A stretch of DNA of 29,986 bases, taken from NCBI GenBank assembly GCA_018383195.1, contig JAGZOP010000023.1, positions 1-29,986 of the forward strand, given 5' to 3'. Made by a program: the position numbers and the translations under genes. This stretch comes from Clostridiaceae bacterium. Its GTDB lineage: Bacteria > Bacillota > Clostridia > Oscillospirales > Butyricicoccaceae. Below the pieces are notes generated by a model that searched no databases, was not told the origin of the DNA, and saw nothing but the letters and a program-made list of their open reading frames with translations. This document shows positions 21,591 to 29,971 of the stretch, piece after piece (position 1 is the stretch's first letter; each line of letters starts with the position of its first letter).

Positions 21591-22907
21591 CTTCATGCCC
21601 CAAAATACGAATATGCTCGCCAAAACACAAACTATGGTTTCCGCGCAGGGAACCGCCGCAAAAATTGCCGCGCCGCCCAATACAGCAGGCAGCAAGAATG
21701 CAAATGCGACCGGAAGCACCACGCCGCGCAGCACCATAATGGCAAGCGCAGGCACCGGACGCACGACAGCCTGCAAATACGTCGTTAAAAACAGATTCAC
21801 ACCAAACGGGATAAACGCCAGAAAATACGTCCGAACCGCCGGAATTGAAAGCGCAAGCAAATCATCACTCAGCTTTACAAATAGGGCTGTCATTTCACGC
21901 GGAATCGCAAACGCACAAGTTACTGCAAGGGCTGCAAAAATGAGCACGGTGACAAGTCCCATCCGCTGCACGGCATGTACCCGCTCCCGCTGTGAGGCGC
22001 CGAAATTCGCAGCCATAATCGGCTGTGCCGCCTGTCCGGTACCGTTGAAAAGCGACTGCATCACAAGCGCGTAATTTGCCACTACGCCATACGCAACTAC
22101 GCCGAGATGTCCCAGATAACGCAGTATCTGCCGGTTGAAAGTGAACGTAATCAGTCCAGTCGCCGCTTCGATGAAAAATGAAGGTGCACCCGCTGCTATA
22201 ATTTCCCCTGCTGGGCGCAGCCGAACCGCACGACGCACAAAATGCAGTCCATTTTGCGGCGTGCGGAAATGCGTACATAACACAAGAACAGTCAGTATAT
22301 TGCCCATCACGGTTGCAACGGCGCCTCCGGTCAAGCCGAGTTGAAACCAGAAAATAAAAATATAGTCAAATACAATATTGACTACAGACCCGGTAAGCAC
22401 CGCCGCCATGGCGCGCTTGGGGTCACGGTCGTTTCGGACAAACGCCTGTAAAAAACTCGAAAGCAGGAAGATCGGCGCTCCTGCAACCACAAAGATTGCA
22501 TATTCCATCACCATCTTGATGTTGCTCTCATCCGCGCCGAGCGCATAGCACAGTGGGCGGAAAAATGTCAATCCCAAGCCTGTCAGCACAGCAGCTGTCA
22601 GCACGGCAAGCACGGATGCCGTAGACCAGATGCCACGGGCGCGCTCTGTATCCTGACTGCCCAACGCCACCGAATACAGTACGCCGCCGCCCACGCCAAA
22701 CAGCATGCCGCAGGCATACAGCACCGCAAACAGCGGCAGCACAAGATTCAGTGCTGCAAGCGCCTCTGCACCGCATCCCCGCCCCACCATAATGGTATCA
22801 GCGAGAATATAAATCGATGTGACCAGTGATGCGCTGACCGAAGGTGCAAGATATCTCATATATAAACTGCGCGGGGTATCGCGCAGCAGATCCAGTTGTT
22901 TTGCCAT
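21579..22907 (-). CDS. MATE-family multidrug/sodium efflux transporter
   Basis: A 442-aa inner membrane protein with about twelve helices in two homologous halves. Recognised from the MATE patterns MYLAPSVSASLVTSIYILADTI near the N-terminus (shortened here: RYLAPSV and IYILADTIMVGR), GVGGGVLYSVALG, and FNGTGQAAQPIMAANFGA in the second half. It exports drugs or metabolites in exchange for Na+ or H+; substrates are unknown. The ribosome site is weak (AAGGAAA about 15 bases upstream of ATG 22907). It follows the M20 peptidase by 24 bases and is probably in its operon. Confidence 0.93.
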   Translation of the reverse strand: MAKQLDLLRDTPRSLYMRYLAPSVSASLVTSIYILADTIMVGRGCGAEALAALNLVLPLFAVLYACGMLFGVGGGVLYSVALGSQDTERARGIWSTASVLAVLTAAVLTGLGLTFFRPLCYALGADESNIKMVMEYAIFVVAGAPIFLLSSFLQAFVRNDRDPKRAMAAVLTGSVVNIVFDYIFIFWFQLGLTGGAVATVMGNILTVLVLCTHFRTPQNGLHFVRRAVRLRPAGEIIAAGAPSFFIEAATGLITFTFNRQILRYLGHLGVVAYGVVANYALVMQSLFNGTGQAAQPIMAANFGASQRERVHAVQRMGLVTVLIFAALAVTCAFAIPREMTALFVKLSDDLLALSIPAVRTYFLAFIPFGVNLFLTTYLQAVVRPVPALAIMVLRGVVLPVAFAFLLPAVLGGAAIFAAVPCAETIVCVLASIFVFWGMKKGG

Positions 22908-22931
22908 AGTTCAGTTTTTGATTTCCTTTCC

Positions 22932-24365
22932 TTAAATTGAAGATTCCAAGTAGCTACATAAAATACGCGCTAAAACTGGAATGCTGTCAAGCTTCCACCG
23001 TTCATCCGGCGAATGGCAGTTTGCAATCTCCATTCCCATGCCGATACAGTCCATCTCAGGATTCTTTTCCAGCAGGAAAGACGGCTCAAGTCCAACATGC
23101 TGCGCGATCACGTGCGCATCTGTCCCGGTTTGTTTCCGATACAGCTCCGACATATGCTTTACCAACGCGCTGCCGCGCTTGACCGGCCACGCAGGATATC
23201 GTGTGCGCACCGCGCCTGCAAATCCGCACATAGCCGCGATCAGCATATGGCTTTGATGCAGCGCATATTCTGCATTCGGATCCATAAAACGGATCATCGC
23301 ATCGAAGCAGATCTCTCCGTCCTCCTCATAAGCATGCCCAAGGTTGGAAGAATCACGCACCGTTCCGGCAAGGTGCGGATGCATCGCATACACGCCGTCC
23401 GCAAAACCGCCGAGTAGGGTCAGCAGTCCCGCAGTCACTTCACTCCCCCACACCTCCTGCGGGCAGGAACAGGCGGCAATCTCCATCTCAGCACGCGGCT
23501 CAGCCTGCCGGTACCGTTCCAGCACTTCATCCGCAAGTGTACGCAGCAAATCCTCTTCCAGCTTTTCACAGACGATACGCGCAGTACAGCGGTACGGTAT
23601 CGCATTGAACGTCTCGCCGCCCGCAAATTCCGCAACCGCAAACGGAACCTTGGTTTGCAGAAGGCGCAAAACCTCCCCCATCACCAAAATCGCGTTGGCA
23701 CGTTTTTTATCGATATCAAACCCGGAATGTCCTCCCAAAAAGCCGGATAAACTGAGTTCATATGCCGTACCATTTGGCGCCGGTGCCGTTTCAATTCTGC
23801 GTGCGTAGTGTTCCCGCGTACCGCCTGCCGCGCCGACCAGAATACGGTCAAGTGCAAAGCCATCCAAATTGATCAATGCCGAAACATTCTTTACGCTTTC
23901 CGCAGGGATTTCCTGCGCACCGATCAAACCAATCTCCTCCTGCACGGTGAAGATAATCCGAAGCGGCGGGTGCGAAATCTCCTGCCCAAGCAGCCATAAA
24001 ATCAGTGCAACCCCTGCTCCGCAATCTGCGCCCAGCGATGAACGCCCTCCGGTAGACAGCCATCCGTCCCGCTCTGCTGCTGCAATCGGGTCAATATGCG
24101 GTCGATAATCCGGTGCACCTGCCGCACAGACCATATCCATATGCGCCTGAAGCGCGACCACTGCTTGCTGCTCCCGACCATTCGATGCCGGTACATCCGC
24201 CCAAATGCTCCATGCCGCATCCCGTTTAACCTGCGCACCAAGTGCAGTCAATCTACCTGCCAAATAGTCTGACAACGCCCGTTCGTTTCCAGAACCATGC
24301 GGAATTGCACAAAAGGGCATAAATTCATCCAATACCCCGTCTATGATCTTGCGATCTGTAATCAT
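22932..24365 (-). CDS. pepD: M20 aminoacyl-histidine dipeptidase (PepD-like)
   Basis: A 477-aa cytoplasmic zinc dipeptidase of the M20C group, cleaving Xaa-His and other dipeptides. The metal/catalytic residues are visible in order: ALQAHMDMV (His and Asp), LGADCGAG (bridging Asp), TVQEEIGLIGA (catalytic and metal Glu pair), and a C-terminal PDERWKLDSI with the NCHSPDE His. The lid domain segment LSGFLGGHSGFDI is also typical. The start is ATG 24365 directly after GGAGGGATATC; upstream readings lack a ribosome site. It is followed by the MATE gene. Confidence 0.93.
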   Translation of the reverse strand: MITDRKIIDGVLDEFMPFCAIPHGSGNERALSDYLAGRLTALGAQVKRDAAWSIWADVPASNGREQQAVVALQAHMDMVCAAGAPDYRPHIDPIAAAERDGWLSTGGRSSLGADCGAGVALILWLLGQEISHPPLRIIFTVQEEIGLIGAQEIPAESVKNVSALINLDGFALDRILVGAAGGTREHYARRIETAPAPNGTAYELSLSGFLGGHSGFDIDKKRANAILVMGEVLRLLQTKVPFAVAEFAGGETFNAIPYRCTARIVCEKLEEDLLRTLADEVLERYRQAEPRAEMEIAACSCPQEVWGSEVTAGLLTLLGGFADGVYAMHPHLAGTVRDSSNLGHAYEEDGEICFDAMIRFMDPNAEYALHQSHMLIAAMCGFAGAVRTRYPAWPVKRGSALVKHMSELYRKQTGTDAHVIAQHVGLEPSFLLEKNPEMDCIGMGMEIANCHSPDERWKLDSIPVLARILCSYLESSI

Positions 24366-24460
24366 GATATCCCTCCACCCAAAACAGCGCACATCACTTT
24401 CTCCAATGCGCTTTTCTAGCATACCAGATGCCCGGACGTTTGGCAAATAGAACCTGCAAA

Positions 24461-24491
24461 AATGCCCTTTCGTTTTCTCCGAAAGGGCATT
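24461..24491. terminator. Terminator after the cysteine-rich gene
   Basis: 12-bp arms AATGCCCTTTCG (24461-24472) and CGAAAGGGCATT (24480-24491), 7-base loop; on the minus strand a T run follows. It lies just after the stop at 24495. Confidence 0.85.
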
Positions 24492-24494
24492 CGA

Positions 24495-24833
24495 TTATTT
24501 ACACTCTGTACATCCTTCGCAGGAAGGGCATCCCTGCTTCTGTTTCTCTTCGTAATCGCGAAGCGTCCCCTCTGTAAGATGGGACAGTGCCGCGATGCGC
24601 TCATTGAGCATATCCCACATGCACATTGGCAAATGGTCACGATGGCCACGGTGAATCGTCACGCATTCAAAGCAGTTTCCATGATGCGGACAAGCTTCTT
24701 TACAGGGACAATGATCTCCGCTCTCCCTCACCTGACGCAAAAACTCCATTTTCATGTCATAGGCTTCTTTTTTGAAGCCTTGCTGATCCAGTTCATTCTG
24801 TCGGATTGCCAATTCGTTTCCGTCGATTTTCAT
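24495..24833 (-). CDS. Small ten-cysteine protein of unknown function
   Basis: A 112-aa cytoplasmic protein. An N-terminal helical part (1-38) is followed by a cysteine/histidine cluster, HCPCKEACPHHGNCFEC (C42, C44, C48, C54, C57) plus C71, and the C-terminal tail GCPSCEGCTECK with C102, C105, C108, C111. The repeated C-x2-C spacing suggests zinc or an iron-sulfur cluster. Similar uncharacterised proteins occur in Clostridia as far as I recall, but no function is known to me. Start ATG 24833 follows AAAGG by 10 bases; an in-frame ATG at 24869 lacks a ribosome site. It has its own promoter and terminator. Confidence 0.75.
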   Translation of the reverse strand: MKIDGNELAIRQNELDQQGFKKEAYDMKMEFLRQVRESGDHCPCKEACPHHGNCFECVTIHRGHRDHLPMCMWDMLNERIAALSHLTEGTLRDYEEKQKQGCPSCEGCTECK

Positions 24834-24880
24834 GATATCGCAACCTTTCTCATTCTTTGCAGCATCCAATGCTTTATTTA

Positions 24881-24910
24881 ATTATAGCAAATTTTTCACA
24901 TCAATTCCAA
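24881..24910 (-). promoter_or_regulatory. Promoter of the cysteine-rich gene
   Basis: TTGGAA (24905-24910), an 18-bp spacer and TATAAT (24881-24886) on the minus strand. Confidence 0.5.
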
Positions 24911-24991
24911 GTTGCGAAACCTCACAAATTGAAACCTTTCTTTTGTGCAGTGTTACAATTTCCGTCCTTTTCAAATGATTGCGCACAAAGA

Positions 24992-25019
24992 AAAACAGGC
25001 TTCCGCAGAAGCCTGTTTT
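24992..25019 (-). terminator. Terminator after the sodium:solute symporter gene
   Basis: 12-bp arms AAAACAGGCTTC (24992-25003) and GAAGCCTGTTTT (25008-25019) with a 4-base loop, followed by T's on the minus strand, 5 bases after the stop at 25024. Confidence 0.9.
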
Positions 25020-25023
25020 ATGA

Positions 25024-26748
25024 TTATCTTACGGTATCCGAAACCGAGGCAGAAGCTGCTGCCTGATTTGCCGCATAGCGCTCGTAAGTAGAAGTCTCGC
25101 TCTTGCCGAAGCCAAGCGGAGAGAAGATTACGTACGCCAGCACCATAATGATCAGAGTTACTGTAGCCCAGAACTTGCCGTGCTTCCACGGAGTCAGATC
25201 GACAGCGCCAACATCGTTCAGCTCGAAATCGGTCGGGCGCGGGTTCTTCTTGACAATCACCCACATGAGCAGCATGTCGAATACGAACAGAATTGCAGTG
25301 AAGTACAGGTAATGTACACCGTTCAGCGCCGGGATGACATGACGCAGACCGAACTGCAGAATGAAGTACAGAACAACGTGTACCGGGATGACAATCTTTG
25401 CTGCGATTGCCGGAACCTTCTTCCAGAAGAAGCCGCAGATCAGGCAGACAAAGATCGGGGTGTTGAACGCCGCAAACGCAGAGTTTACGAAGCTCGTGAT
25501 ACCGCCCATGTACAGCATGAACGGAGACATGACAGTCGAAACAACTGCAACTACCGTGCCAAAGTTCTGACCAATCTTAACCATGCGCGCATCCGATGCA
25601 TTCGGATTGAAGAGCGGACGGTGAATGTCAAGTGCATAGATGGTCGATGCAGAGTTCAGAACGGAGTTGAACGAAGACAGGATTGCACCGAACATAACGG
25701 CAGCGAAGAAGCCCAGAATCGGCTTCGGCATAACCTGTGCAACCAGCATCGGGTATGCAGAGTCGCCGTTGCCCCAGTCCTGACCCGGATAAGCCAGTGC
25801 GCAGATGACGCCCGGCACAACGATGATCAGCGGAGTCATGATCTTAAGGAAGCCTGCGAAAACGGCACCCTTCTGTGCTTCCTTCAGGTTCTTTGCACCG
25901 AAAGTACGCTGAATGATCGACTGGTTGGTTGCCCAGTAGTACATGTTATTCACCAACAGACCAGTAAACAGAAGCGGCCACGGGAGCCACGGCTCCGGCG
26001 TGTTCGGCTCATTGATTGCGTTGAGCATTGCCGGGTCGGTATGCAGGAACTTGTCAAAGCCGTCCATGAAGCTGCCATCGCCGCCCATCTGACCGGACAG
26101 GAACATAAAGCCGAATACCGGAACGAGCAGACCGCCAACAATCAGACCCAGACCATTGATCGAGTCGGACAGTGCGATTGCCTTCAGACCGCCGAAGATC
26201 GCGTAGATCGAACCAACAACTGCGGTCGCAACACAAACGATTGCAATCGCTGCAAACTGGGAAATGCCAAGCAGCTTATCCAGTTCAAAGATGTTGACAA
26301 ATACCTGAGCGCCTGCGTACAGGATGTTCGGCAGCATGATTACAACATAGCTGAGCAGAACGATGATCGAAACCAGACGGCGGGTACCTGCATCGTAGCG
26401 CTGCTCAAAGAACTGCGGAACGGTGGTCAGACCGGTCTTCAGATACTTCGGCATCAGCACGAACGCAAGGATAACCAGTGCAACTGCGGAGGTAACCTCC
26501 CAGCCCATGGTACTCATACCAACGCGGACTGCCTGACCGTTGTTGCCAACGAGCTGTTCCGCAGAAAGGTTGGTCATCAGCAGAGAACCGGCGATAACCG
26601 GACCGGTCAGGCTGCGGCCGCCAAGATAGTAGCCGTCCTGCGTATCCAGATTGTCTCCGCGGGTTTTCCACCACGAAATGATCGCAACAAGAGCGGTGAA
26701 CGCTACGAAAGTAATCGCAGTGAACGCCATAGAATTCAGAAAATTCAT
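25024..26748 (-). CDS. Sodium:solute symporter (SSS/SLC5 family, YidK-like)
   Basis: A 574-aa membrane transporter with 13-14 helices that uses the Na+ gradient to take up a solute. Family patterns include WWKTRGDNLDTQDGYYLGG, SLLMTNLSAEQLVGNNGQA and GWEVTSAVALV, resembling the YidK/SGLT-like subgroup, whose substrates are mostly sugars or polyols. The substrate here is not determinable; the upstream LacI regulator with a sugar-type ligand domain supports a carbohydrate. Start ATG 26748 follows AAGGGG. Codon use is strongly biased, as for highly expressed genes, leaving a long open antisense frame. Confidence 0.92.
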   Translation of the reverse strand: MNFLNSMAFTAITFVAFTALVAIISWWKTRGDNLDTQDGYYLGGRSLTGPVIAGSLLMTNLSAEQLVGNNGQAVRVGMSTMGWEVTSAVALVILAFVLMPKYLKTGLTTVPQFFEQRYDAGTRRLVSIIVLLSYVVIMLPNILYAGAQVFVNIFELDKLLGISQFAAIAIVCVATAVVGSIYAIFGGLKAIALSDSINGLGLIVGGLLVPVFGFMFLSGQMGGDGSFMDGFDKFLHTDPAMLNAINEPNTPEPWLPWPLLFTGLLVNNMYYWATNQSIIQRTFGAKNLKEAQKGAVFAGFLKIMTPLIIVVPGVICALAYPGQDWGNGDSAYPMLVAQVMPKPILGFFAAVMFGAILSSFNSVLNSASTIYALDIHRPLFNPNASDARMVKIGQNFGTVVAVVSTVMSPFMLYMGGITSFVNSAFAAFNTPIFVCLICGFFWKKVPAIAAKIVIPVHVVLYFILQFGLRHVIPALNGVHYLYFTAILFVFDMLLMWVIVKKNPRPTDFELNDVGAVDLTPWKHGKFWATVTLIIMVLAYVIFSPLGFGKSETSTYERYAANQAAASASVSDTVR

Positions 26749-27069
26749 GATATACCCCTTTTATTGTTTTCTTTTCTTTCCTGAAATTTTAAATTTGCAT
26801 CTGCACATGCCTCTTTATGCAGACTGCGATAAAGAAAACCTTCCCTCCTTCCACTAATTCGCACGCATTTTTGCGTGCATTTCTGTGAAGATGTTATTCT
26901 ATCTGTAGTAAAGCATACACTAGTGTGCAAATGTACGCAACAAAAAAATCTATTTTTCAAATATTTTCGTCTTTATATCTAAAATACATCATCTATTTTT
27001 GTATATGATGTCAATCAAAAGTGACTCATTCCTCATTTCTTCTTTATTTTTCTATTTTGCACGCACAAT
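26749..27069 (-). promoter_or_regulatory. Regulatory region of the symporter gene: promoter and LacI-type operator sites
   Basis: No gene is seen in this stretch. On the minus strand TTGCGT (26935-26940), 17 bp, TATGCT (26912-26917) form the likely promoter, giving a leader of about 155 nt. A perfect dyad GCACGCATTTTTGCGTGC lies at 26861-26878 downstream of the start point. A related TGTACGCA (26932-26939) overlaps the -35 box, and TGCACGCA occurs again at 27058-27065. The rest (26940-27055) is AT-rich with no clear signal. Confidence 0.6.
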
Positions 27070-27070
27070 T

Positions 27071-27106
27071 AAAAAGGCTCCGCTTTTTTGGCGGAGCCTT
27101 TTTGTG
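27071..27106. terminator. Terminator after the LacI-family gene
   Basis: Arms AAAAAGGCTCCGC and GCGGAGCCTTTTT with a 7-base T-rich loop, T's on both sides; lies 24 bases after the stop at 27130. It separates the regulator and symporter transcripts. Confidence 0.9.
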
Positions 27107-27129
27107 TTCATTTGCGTTCATTCAGAAAC

Positions 27130-28152
27130 TCAAATATTATATTTCGTCTTAATTGCAATATTGGTATACATATGCTTGTGCGGAGGCTTTTGACCGTGTG
27201 CAAGATACTGATACAAAATCATGGCTGATTGATATCCCTGCGTAAATGCATCCTGATCGAGAACTACACTGATTCGATCATCCATCAGATCTACAATATT
27301 TTGCTCATTCAAATCGAATGCAACTATGCGGACTTTTCCTTCCAATCCCTCTTTCCGCAACGCTTCGCAAACCCCATGCTGCCCATTCGCCGCAACATAG
27401 ACTCCCTTTAGATCCGGATGCTGCTCTAACGTATGTAATGTGATTTCATATGCAAAATCATCCTTATTAAAACAAGTTTGCAGCGGCAAAAGTTCAATAT
27501 TCGGCGCGATTTTCACCATTTCTTCCAAAAAGCTTGTATATCGCAGTTTATGCGCATACTGGGTCAAATGTGCCGTAATCGGCAATACCTTTCCTCCATC
27601 CGGCAGCATCAAATGCATGAGTCCTGCAGCTGCCCGACCGCCGCGCGCATTGTCAATGCCCACATAACACAGTCGTTTGCTCTCCTCCAAATCACCATTG
27701 AAGATCACCACCGGGATTCCCTGTTCCTCCAGTTCATCTACCCGTTGACACAGTTCCGGGTCGCTTGTCGGTGAAATTGCAAGTCCATGCACCCCCGCAC
27801 GCATCAACTCATCAATACACGCAAGCTGGTGCTCTCCGTTAAACTGTTCCTGCTCACGAATAATTACTTCTACGCCGAAGGCACGCAGTTCTTCCGCCGC
27901 TGCGTGTGCACCCCTTGCAACGATTTGCATTGTCGCAGTTTCAATCGAAGGAATAATAATGCCAATTTTAAGTTCATGCGCCCGAATCGGATACGGAACC
28001 TCCATATGATACCGATATCCTAGCTCATCTGCAATTTTGCGAATACGCGCTGCAACCTCCGGATTTACACGCCCCCGATTATGTAAAGCGCGGTCCACCG
28101 TGCCTCGTGACACACCTGCGAATTCTGCAATTTGTTGTAAAGTGACTGCCAT
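27130..28152 (-). CDS. LacI-family transcriptional regulator
   Basis: A 340-aa regulator: N-terminal LacI helix-turn-helix (VTLQQIAEFAGVSRGTVDRALHN, given here in part: LQQIAEFAGVSRGTVDRA) and hinge helix to about residue 60, then a periplasmic-binding-protein-like effector domain starting at ELKIGIIIPS. The effector domain resembles ribose/xylose-type binding proteins. The start is ATG 28152 after GAGGGGA; an upstream in-frame reading is less likely. It lies upstream of the symporter gene on the same strand, separated by a terminator, and shared TGCACGCA elements suggest that it controls both itself and the symporter. The inducer is unknown. Confidence 0.92.
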   Translation of the reverse strand: MAVTLQQIAEFAGVSRGTVDRALHNRGRVNPEVAARIRKIADELGYRYHMEVPYPIRAHELKIGIIIPSIETATMQIVARGAHAAAEELRAFGVEVIIREQEQFNGEHQLACIDELMRAGVHGLAISPTSDPELCQRVDELEEQGIPVVIFNGDLEESKRLCYVGIDNARGGRAAAGLMHLMLPDGGKVLPITAHLTQYAHKLRYTSFLEEMVKIAPNIELLPLQTCFNKDDFAYEITLHTLEQHPDLKGVYVAANGQHGVCEALRKEGLEGKVRIVAFDLNEQNIVDLMDDRISVVLDQDAFTQGYQSAMILYQYLAHGQKPPHKHMYTNIAIKTKYNI

Positions 28153-28180
28153 GCCGTCCCCTCTCTTCTCCACATGTTCT

Positions 28181-28287
28181 CAATGCACGCAAAACGCACA
28201 CAGACCATGTGCATTGAAAGTCTTAGTATAACCATATCACATTATTTTCTTAAATTCAACCAATATCTCCACATTTATTGCGTGCAA
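28181..28287 (-). promoter_or_regulatory. Promoter and operator elements of the LacI-family gene
   Basis: TTGAAT (28254-28259), 17 bp, TATGGT (28231-28236) on the minus strand. Downstream of the start are CAATGCAC (28181-28188) and GTGCATTG (28209-28216), an 8-bp inverted repeat that includes TGCACGCA (28184-28191). Upstream lies TTGCGTGCAA, part of the dyad ATTGC-GT-GCAAT near 28277-28288. These fit autoregulation. Confidence 0.55.
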
Positions 28288-28337
28288 TTTTCATACTCTA
28301 GAACAAAGCAGCACTTTTGTGTACTGGTTTCGTGATT

Positions 28338-29162
28338 TCAAATGCACGCACCTTCACATAAAACCGAAATCATGGTCACATAATCTTTTTGATTCTGGAT
28401 AGCCAATTCATTTAAACCTTCTTCGTAGGCATATCCAGTAGGGGTCAAACGATGCTCCCGTGCATAGGAAAGGATGGATTGATACATTTCCGGAAGGGTT
28501 CCCCATTCTCCGACGCAAAATGCCTGCAAATAAATCCCTTCTGGCAGGATTTCATCATACACGTCCTCAGAACACGACGGGCAATATGCAAAAAAAGAGT
28601 CATAGTTTCTCATCTTTCCTTGATTAATTGCATCTATGGAAATGCGACTTCCAAAGCTGTCATAGAGATGGAACTGTTTTTTCAATCGCAGCGAAAATTC
28701 TGCTGCAACTGCAAAATCTCCTTCATCATATTTTCCGGAAATTGGAGCAGAACAAATAATTTTCCGTTCGGGCAATGTACAAACTTTAATTGCACCATGT
28801 TTTGCTTCCGTCCCTAACTTCAGCCGCTCCATTTTCCGCTCCAAAAAATCTTGTGCAACAACAAGCTGACGAATAGACGCCTCAATCATTTCTTTTTGCT
28901 TCTGCATCGTAGAAGCAATGGTTTTTTTCGATATCTTGGTCACATATTCTCGAATTTCATCAATAGATAATCCAATTTTTCGCAATGTGAGAATTAATTC
29001 TAATTCGGCAAACTGAAAGCATGTATAATAATGATATCCATTTTCTCCAATTTCTTTTGGGCAGAATAATCCAATATCGTTATAATAATGCAGCGTTCGC
29101 TTATTCACACCAACTAATTTCGCAAAATCCCCCGACGAATATAAATAATTTTTTTGTTCCAT
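28338..29162 (-). CDS. MerR-family transcriptional regulator with GyrI-like effector domain
   Basis: A 274-aa regulator: MerR winged helix (residues 8-75, FAKLVGVNKRTLHYYNDIGL and the FAELELILTLRKIG helix), a dimerisation coiled coil (about 80-118, KQKEMIEASIRQLV), and a C-terminal domain of about 150 residues resembling GyrI/BmrR-type multidrug-binding domains (WGTLPEMYQSI, YEEGLNELA). Start ATG 29162 follows GGGAG. It is divergent from the GNAT gene; the shared region contains a MerR-type dyad. Activation of the neighbour by a small toxic or amphipathic ligand is the likely mode by family analogy. A TGCACGCA copy overlaps its last codons (28343-28350). Confidence 0.9.
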   Translation of the reverse strand: MEQKNYLYSSGDFAKLVGVNKRTLHYYNDIGLFCPKEIGENGYHYYTCFQFAELELILTLRKIGLSIDEIREYVTKISKKTIASTMQKQKEMIEASIRQLVVAQDFLERKMERLKLGTEAKHGAIKVCTLPERKIICSAPISGKYDEGDFAVAAEFSLRLKKQFHLYDSFGSRISIDAINQGKMRNYDSFFAYCPSCSEDVYDEILPEGIYLQAFCVGEWGTLPEMYQSILSYAREHRLTPTGYAYEEGLNELAIQNQKDYVTMISVLCEGACI

Positions 29163-29174
29163 GCTTTTCTCCCA

Positions 29175-29229
29175 TTGACTGTACAGTAACTGTACATATT
29201 ATGATATATCATAATATGAAAAAAATCAA
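29175..29229. promoter_or_regulatory. Divergent MerR-type promoter region
   Basis: Plus strand: TTGACT (29175-29180) and TATGAT (29200-29205) are 19 bp apart, the long spacer typical of MerR-activated promoters, and the spacer holds the dyad GTACAGTAACTGTAC (29181-29195). An overlapping perfect 24-bp palindrome at 29195-29218 (CATATTATGATA and its complement) follows. Minus strand: TTGATT (29224-29229) and TATCAT (29201-29206), 17 bp, can serve the merR gene. The two -10 boxes overlap. Confidence 0.7.
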
Positions 29230-29258
29230 TGAATCAAAGAAAATGCAAGGGAGTTACA

Positions 29259-29804
29259 ATGGAATTTACACCGGTTCAAAACGATCAATGGTCTGAAATC
29301 AAAAAAATTTATATGGAAGCGTTTCCAAAATGCGAGCGAAAACCTTATTTCGCACTGCGGTATTCGGTTCAAACCGGAAAAACTCATATGATGGTCGCCA
29401 GTGAAAATCATCAGGTTTGTGGCTTTATCGCGCTAATTTCATATAAAAACGCAATTATAGTGGATTATCTTGCTGTATCATCTAAAATTTGGAGCAAAGG
29501 TACCGGCAGTTATATGCTTAAAAAGATTCAGCAGCAGTTTTCTGATAAAAATATTATTCTGCTCATTGAACGCCCAGACGATTTTGCAAAAAATCGAGAA
29601 CAGCGAATTGCACGCCGAAAATTTTATCTAAAAAACGGCTTTACATCCTCCAACCTCTTTATTACAGGTGTCAGTGGTGATATGGAAATTATGAACTGCG
29701 GAAATGTCCTTTCCAAAGATGAATGCATCCCTTTGCTGAAATATGCAATCGGAAACCTATTTTTCAGATTATCACATATTAAACTGATTGAAAATAACCT
29801 TTGA
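29259..29804 (+). CDS. GNAT-family N-acetyltransferase
   Basis: A 181-aa acetyl-CoA-dependent acetyltransferase fold: beta strands around CGFIALISYKNAIIVDYLAV, then the acetyl-CoA loop SKIWSKGTGSYMLKKI, where the usual Q/R-x2-G-x-G/A appears as WSKGTG, and the motif ARRKFYLKNGF near residue 130. The substrate is unknown. Start ATG 29259 follows AAGGGAG by 5 bases; an upstream ATG in frame is not preceded by a ribosome site. The MerR-type promoter suggests induction by a toxic compound that the enzyme might modify. Confidence 0.88.
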   Translation: MEFTPVQNDQWSEIKKIYMEAFPKCERKPYFALRYSVQTGKTHMMVASENHQVCGFIALISYKNAIIVDYLAVSSKIWSKGTGSYMLKKIQQQFSDKNIILLIERPDDFAKNREQRIARRKFYLKNGFTSSNLFITGVSGDMEIMNCGNVLSKDECIPLLKYAIGNLFFRLSHIKLIENNL

Positions 29805-29842
29805 ACGATAAAAAAATCATTTTAACCTAGAACATCAAAAGG

Positions 29843-29878
29843 AAAAAGGCTTGTTTTCTCACGAAAACAAGCCTTTTT
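29843..29878. terminator. Terminator after the GNAT gene
   Basis: An 11-bp GC-containing core (GGCTTGTTTTC with GAAAACAAGCC) flanked by A5 and T5, TCAC loop; bidirectional, also serving nothing obvious on the minus strand except the tRNA-like gene at 29889. Confidence 0.9.
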
Positions 29879-29888
29879 GCGTACCCTT

Positions 29889-29971
<83 letters not shown>

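Noticed and set aside
25180..26784. Long open frame (534 codons) antisense to the sodium:solute symporter
   Set aside because: It is rich in Arg, Asn, Gln and Cys without domain patterns, and exists because the symporter gene avoids TTA, CTA and TCA codons. The symporter strand has clear family motifs, promoter and terminator.
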